From Dyadobacter sp. CY347 (GTDB taxonomy: Bacteria > Bacteroidota > Bacteroidia > Cytophagales > Spirosomataceae), in assembly GCF_021502655.1 (NCBI RefSeq), contig NZ_JAKFFT010000008.1:496001-560000 (forward strand): DNA of 64,000 nt. The letters are read 5' to 3'. Of the stretch, positions 60,801-64,000 are shown in pieces; position 1 is the first letter of the stretch, and every line of letters starts with the position of its first letter. The position numbers and the translations under genes were made by a program. The notes below the pieces were generated by a model. It saw only the letters and a program-made list of their open reading frames with translations. It ran no database searches and was not told the origin of the DNA.

Positions 60801-62567
60801 GGGATGGAAATCCCAACTGCTTCTTACAAGACATTGATCGGAAGCGCAAAGTGGGATATGACTAAGAAAACGATCCTGATGAAAGGGTTTGGCGAAACCT
60901 CATCTTACACATCGATGGATCCGGATCAGGAAGGGCTGACATTCAATGGATCTGAGGCGATTTATGATGTGGAAAAAGTGACATTGAATATTAAGGGCGT
61001 TCCTTTTATTCAAACTGCGGATGTGAAGATCATTCCGGATGGCGGATTGGTGAGTGTGGATAGCAAAGGAAAAATCGCTCCTTTAAAGAAAGCGCGCATT
61101 GAGATTGATACATTAAATACGTCCCACAGAATGCGCGATGCAGACATCCGCATCGATTCCCGTAACCATTTCGAAGGTTCGGCTACATACCAATATATCA
61201 CGGCCAGAAAAGACACTTTCAATATCAAAATGCAGAATTTCGAATTGAGAGAAATTGGTGCGGCCGAGGAAGGCAAGAAAAAACGTTCTGACAATCAGGC
61301 TCCTTCAACTGTAAAATACTATACAACGGCCCGTGCAGACATTAAGGAGACCGAAAACCTGCTTCTTTCCCCTCGTATTCAATATAAAGGAGGAATTAAC
61401 CTGATTGCCTATGAGCCTTCCTTGCAATTGGATGGGTTTGTGAAGCCAGTTATCAAATTCAGGAAGGATTTCCAGAGTTCGTGGATTGTCTATAAAGATG
61501 CGCCCGGTGAGACTGTGGCCATTAAAATTGATAAAGACCTGAAAAACGAGCACGACATTCCGCTTTCGGTGGGCTTGCATTATAATGAGGCAAAAGGAAT
61601 GTATATGTCGTTCCTCTCGCCGAAGGATTCGGATGGGGACGAAGACATTTACCAGGCGCAAGGCGCATTGAACTATGATGAGGACGAAAAAGCCTTCAAA
61701 GTAATGCCGCCGCCAGGAGCTGATGGTTTAGTTGACGAGGCAAATGCATTGCGTTTTGATGACAAAACCGGACTCGCAACATTCTCAGGCCCGCTTAAAC
61801 TAACTGGCGCCACCTGGCTGCAAGCTGTGGGAACCGGCGAAGCGCAGGTGGATAGTTCCAGGTTTTCATTTAATACAATGTTGTTGATGAAACTGCCCGC
61901 ATTGGAACCTATTTCACAACCATTGGCTGCGAAAATTGTTGAAGTGAATCTCGAAGAGCAAAACAGCACAGCAGCCGATGATGATGCGGAGCAATTGAAT
62001 AATAAGTTATCGGCACTAATCGGGCCGCAGGCTCTGGATGCGTACATTAAGCTTACTGCTGCGGGCTACAAACCACTATATGACGCTTCTCCGGCGCTGG
62101 ACGTCCCTATGTTGCTGTCCAATGTAAATTTGAACTGGTCGGCTTCGCATGGTGCGTATTATTCGCAAGGTCCAATTGGCGTAGCGAATTTGGGCAGAAA
62201 CAACATTAATGCGCAGATGGAAGGTGTTCTGGAGATCAGGCGTTCGGTGGATGGAGACGAATTCAGTTTGTTTTTACAGGCTTCGCCAGATGTGTGGTAT
62301 TATTTTGATTACAAACTCGGAGAGCTTGGCGTAGTCTCGTCGCAGGTCGACTTCAATGATCAGATTACTGCAAAGTCGAAAAACGTAAAATCGAAGGATA
62401 TGTCGCTGGTGTCGATCGGATCGGAGGAGAAAGATGCGTTTGTAAACCGGTTTGACGATTTCTACCAGCCGGCTGTTAAAAAAGCCAAATTGGCTGCTAA
62501 AACAACCAAGAAAAAAGTGGTTCCGGTGGAAAAAAAGAAAAAAGTGGAGCCTACCGAAGGATTTTGA
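57888..62567 (+). CDS. Giant exported protein of unknown function
   Basis: 1559 residues from the ATG at 57888; an in-frame TTG at 57873 overlaps the prmA stop but would spoil the signal peptide. Signal sequence ILRTALLFCILAWAGSTASAQ, then about 1500 residues of mostly beta-strand-like text with a helical section near 80-150, strand-rich repeats resembling stacked sheets (AENVTLHSDAQLAAPIKGT; GDSVVFGPANGSVSLKDG), and a Lys-rich end (AKLAAKTTKKKVVPVEKKKK). Only one cysteine, in the signal peptide. No type IX sorting domain, lipobox or membrane segment is visible. It is probably periplasmic or outer-membrane associated. I recall Cytophagales homologues only as hypotheticals. Confidence 0.75.
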   Translation: MRILRTALLFCILAWAGSTASAQNLKLSDDPGQFMVQLRKLMDGSRNPQYIRSTAQLDSVWMSALNASQQTKFINIVKTQISKGQKAGPVMFLLIRNTHAFAKQSPENLEGFLSLAASSGEKYDGKTLQKVLETVRTINETNKLYAANYNSLYLLNGTYKYRFDTTNAVTANTEANVAAANDSWDTPVDSNYVITPKSNPLPAITGALMDLQNATFAMVTAGDSVVFGPANGSVSLKDGIFVGKSGKLNWQAAGDSSIYADLDSYSFNISQPKLVAENVTLHSDAQLAAPIKGTLEYRGVKKVKGQPAPYPRFVSNGIDARLKDTRKNIDYKGGFALIGTEMYSSSLSDLPSTIKVKYKDKLAFTAQSKKFELKDSVIAASFATYSMPLGGDSLYHPGVTFRYNDDEGLVKLGRVERTDYAPLPYKDTYHKMNIWSQAMRWRFPNDKVEFFRINGKQVAPVKLESLDYFKKERFKDISKEYGFQPLIMAANYTQTEKKSAFLADDLARKFKQKPEIMRNALQRLTLEEYFIYNKSTDEFGLSKKGILFVLANLDKADYDNFQVTSQFTANDETANATIYLPDTMLTVMGVSRFVVSDSLKIYAVPQDKKLIIGKNRNFTLNGQMVASNYQFRGQNIKFDYNQFFVNVAPSDSITFTPRDKFAKGQKGEVGGHVKYEKGGTFYLSDPKNKSGLQKGVKKSPRLVVEEGMMVYFDQPERGTVVYPREVNFKIPKIDMGGLDERDVIFEGTFNANGIIPNIQTVLKSMPDNSLGFEYKPPVTDMKLYEGKALAKFTDTLTMDNTGLHSKGILKYLSASMTAKDMLLTADSLMASGEVASIKEATIGKGYFPAVQLKDYALKWYPNTDSMFINTQGKSFSFYNGTTSLEGGLLLRSTGLYGNGKLKRPDSELSSPDIKFNKDGYLANRSEFAINSVDQKSTKKLLTGKNVNIDFNFKTGIANFLTDETGFGSDSSGMEIPTASYKTLIGSAKWDMTKKTILMKGFGETSSYTSMDPDQEGLTFNGSEAIYDVEKVTLNIKGVPFIQTADVKIIPDGGLVSVDSKGKIAPLKKARIEIDTLNTSHRMRDADIRIDSRNHFEGSATYQYITARKDTFNIKMQNFELREIGAAEEGKKKRSDNQAPSTVKYYTTARADIKETENLLLSPRIQYKGGINLIAYEPSLQLDGFVKPVIKFRKDFQSSWIVYKDAPGETVAIKIDKDLKNEHDIPLSVGLHYNEAKGMYMSFLSPKDSDGDEDIYQAQGALNYDEDEKAFKVMPPPGADGLVDEANALRFDDKTGLATFSGPLKLTGATWLQAVGTGEAQVDSSRFSFNTMLLMKLPALEPISQPLAAKIVEVNLEEQNSTAADDDAEQLNNKLSALIGPQALDAYIKLTAAGYKPLYDASPALDVPMLLSNVNLNWSASHGAYYSQGPIGVANLGRNNINAQMEGVLEIRRSVDGDEFSLFLQASPDVWYYFDYKLGELGVVSSQVDFNDQITAKSKNVKSKDMSLVSIGSEEKDAFVNRFDDFYQPAVKKAKLAAKTTKKKVVPVEKKKKVEPTEGF

Positions 62568-62603
62568 TGTTAATGTAGAATTCGCAATACTTAATGCTAC
62601 AAC

Positions 62604-62634
62604 TTGAAAAATCGCTTGTATAATGTTAGTTTTG
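62604..62634 (+). promoter_or_regulatory. plsY promoter TTG-N20-TAGTTTTG
   Basis: TTG at 62604-62606 and a perfect -7 TAGTTTTG at 62627-62634, spacing 20 bp. The 5' leader would be about 80 nt. Confidence 0.6.
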
Positions 62635-62720
62635 TATCCGTTTTGCTTGTAAAATCCCTCAACTATCGTATTTTTGAACAAAACAATTTAACGTTTAAAA
62701 TTTTCTGCGAATAGTACAAT

Positions 62721-63374
62721 ATGAGTATTGCCTTATTAATAACTACGATTATCGCTGCCTATTTGTTAGGATCAATCCCGAGTTCAGTTTGGTACGGAAT
62801 AGGATATTTTGGAATTGACGTAAGAAAACATGGCAGCGGAAATGCCGGCGCTACCAACACTTTCCGGGTTTTAGGCAAACGTGCCGGAACAATTGTAATG
62901 CTTATTGACGTATTGAAGGGTTGGACTGCGACCTGCCTCGCTTCGATGTTATTTTATATGAATGCAATCGGCGAGACCGAGCTGCTGATGTTCAAGATCT
63001 TGTTTGGTATAATCGCGATCATCGGCCATATATTTCCTGTTTTTGTCCGGTTTAAAGGCGGAAAGGGAATTGCTACATTGCTGGGTATGGTGCTCGCTAT
63101 CCATCCCGAACTTGCTTCTGTTTGTATCACGATCTTTATTCTGACACTGCTTGCTTCTCAATATGTTTCATTGAGTTCTATATTAGCGACGTTGGCTTTC
63201 CCTGTGCTTTCCTGGATCGGCGTTTTTGGCCATCCCGAGCCGCTATTAATCGTTTTCGGATTTACTATGTTCGTTCTTGTTGTTTTTACGCATCAGAAAA
63301 ACATTGTCAGGCTTGTAAATGGAAATGAGAACAGGGTTAACCTATTTTCAAAAAAGTCAGGAAACCGCAAATAG
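62721..63374 (+). CDS. plsY: Acyl-phosphate glycerol-3-phosphate acyltransferase PlsY
   Basis: 217-residue membrane enzyme making lysophosphatidate from acyl phosphate and glycerol-3-phosphate. Hydrophobic segments cover most of it. Signatures: LLGSIPSSVWYG near residue 15, HGSGNAGATNTFRVLGKRAG near 37, and FVRFKGGKGIATLLG near 108, which form the glycerol-phosphate site. Partner PlsX is not here. Confidence 0.96.
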   Translation: MSIALLITTIIAAYLLGSIPSSVWYGIGYFGIDVRKHGSGNAGATNTFRVLGKRAGTIVMLIDVLKGWTATCLASMLFYMNAIGETELLMFKILFGIIAIIGHIFPVFVRFKGGKGIATLLGMVLAIHPELASVCITIFILTLLASQYVSLSSILATLAFPVLSWIGVFGHPEPLLIVFGFTMFVLVVFTHQKNIVRLVNGNENRVNLFSKKSGNRK

Positions 63375-63396
63375 TTTAAACTAATATCAAAAAAAC

Positions 63397-63430
63397 AGCC
63401 TCTGAGGGACGACCTTAGGGGCTATTTTTT
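63397..63430 (+). terminator. plsY terminator
   Basis: 11-bp stem AGCCTCTGAGG/CCTTAGGGGCT with two G-T pairs and a 5-nt loop, then TTTTTTT-like run. Confidence 0.85.
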
Positions 63431-63477
63431 TATCTTGACACGCCATTTAAGGCACATTACACGATAAAAACACAGCA

Positions 63478-64000
63478 ATGCTAAATTATATCAACGACAA
63501 CCGCGACCGATTTCTGAACGAGCTTCTGGACCTGCTGCGCATTCCATCGGTAAGTGCAGATTCCAAATTCAAGCAGGATATGCTCAAAGCGGCCGAATTT
63601 GTAAAAGACAGAATTTCAGAAGCCGGGGCCGATCGCGTTGAGATTTACGAAACAGCGGGGCATCCGGTGGTTTATGGGGAAAAAATTATTGACCAAAATC
63701 TTCCTACCGTCCTCATTTACGGACATTACGACGTGCAGCCCGCCGATCCGTATGAGCTATGGAATTCGCCACCATTTGAGCCTGTAATCAAAAACGAGCG
63801 CATTTATGCACGGGGATCTTGCGACGATAAGGGGCAGTTTTATATGCATATCAAAGCACTGGAAACCATGTTGGCGACCGGTAATCTGCCTTGCAATGTA
63901 AAAATCATGATCGAAGGTGAAGAAGAAATTGGTTCCTCCAACCTCGCGTCATTTGTGAGCGAACATAGGGAAATGCTGAAATGCGACACGATCCTGATTT
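63478..64000 (+). CDS. M20-family dipeptidase, C-terminus cut by the window
   Basis: 174 residues visible from the ATG at 63478 (MLNYINDNRDRFLNELL). Zn-peptidase motifs: LIYGHYDVQPADP near 80 (metal His and Asp), RGSCDDKGQFYMHIKAL near 118 and IEGEEEIGSSNL near 150, holding the catalytic Glu. The M20 dipeptidase/carboxypeptidase branch with a HYDVQP motif acts on short peptides. About 280 residues are missing. Confidence 0.93.
   Translation, partial: MLNYINDNRDRFLNELLDLLRIPSVSADSKFKQDMLKAAEFVKDRISEAGADRVEIYETAGHPVVYGEKIIDQNLPTVLIYGHYDVQPADPYELWNSPPFEPVIKNERIYARGSCDDKGQFYMHIKALETMLATGNLPCNVKIMIEGEEEIGSSNLASFVSEHREMLKCDTILI

Overview
The window is a stretch of chromosome from a member of the Bacteroidota, most likely a Dyadobacter-like Cytophagales bacterium. 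The genus is an inference from remembered gene families, not from a search. Support comes from PorP/SprF, GldJ- and GldG-type gliding/type IX secretion genes, a secreted protein with a gliding-motility C-terminal domain, short-form ilvC, Bacteroidota-type TAnnTTTG -7 promoter boxes in front of many genes, and scarcity of Shine-Dalgarno sequences. Gene density is high and most gaps are under 250 bp. I saw no rRNA, tRNA, CRISPR array, prophage or intact insertion sequence.

Layout. 1-10.1 kb (minus strand): a branched-chain amino-acid locus running ilvD, ilvB, ilvN, ilvC, ilvA and then, past inserted genes, leuC (cut by the window edge). It is preceded by a 15-codon leader peptide made largely of Ile, Leu and Val, and by mutually exclusive hairpins ending in an intrinsic terminator: a textbook ribosome-mediated attenuator. 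Two inserts interrupt the locus: a 69-residue protein with an internally deleted nucleotidyltransferase-like pseudogene between ilvD and ilvB, and an AraC regulator plus a HepT/MntA toxin-antitoxin pair between ilvA and leuC. 10.1-25.5 kb: murQ, an oxidoreductase, a NIPSNAP protein, PorP/SprF with a divergent 957-residue PKD/gliding-CTD protein, ruvB, a Nudix hydrolase, dihydroorotase, comF, GldJ-like lipoprotein, mfd. 25.7-38 kb: pnuC, barstar-like protein, a rhamnose mutarotase/PhyH/AraC cluster, a second HepT/MntA pair, yraN, a RelE-type pair, lipB, a DEDDy exonuclease, RNase R, GxxExxY protein, a DUF1080 protein and another PhyH protein. 38-49 kb: gldG, dnaN, a BlaI/BlaR1 pair with three operator dyads, a ferredoxin-type reductase, an aspartate aminotransferase, a PIN toxin pair, a surface-antigen barrel and icd. 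49.5-64 kb: 5-formyl-THF cyclo-ligase, asd, an isolated nuoD next to a GHL10 glycosidase-like gene, a eukaryote-type glycogen synthase, another PIN pair, prmA, a 1559-residue exported protein of unknown function, plsY and an M20 peptidase cut by the window edge.

Themes. (1) Amino-acid biosynthesis controlled by attenuation. (2) Envelope, gliding and type IX secretion parts scattered as single genes. (3) Five toxin-antitoxin-type pairs plus one decayed module in 64 kb, two of them inside the BCAA locus. (4) Strong palindromic terminators between convergent genes.
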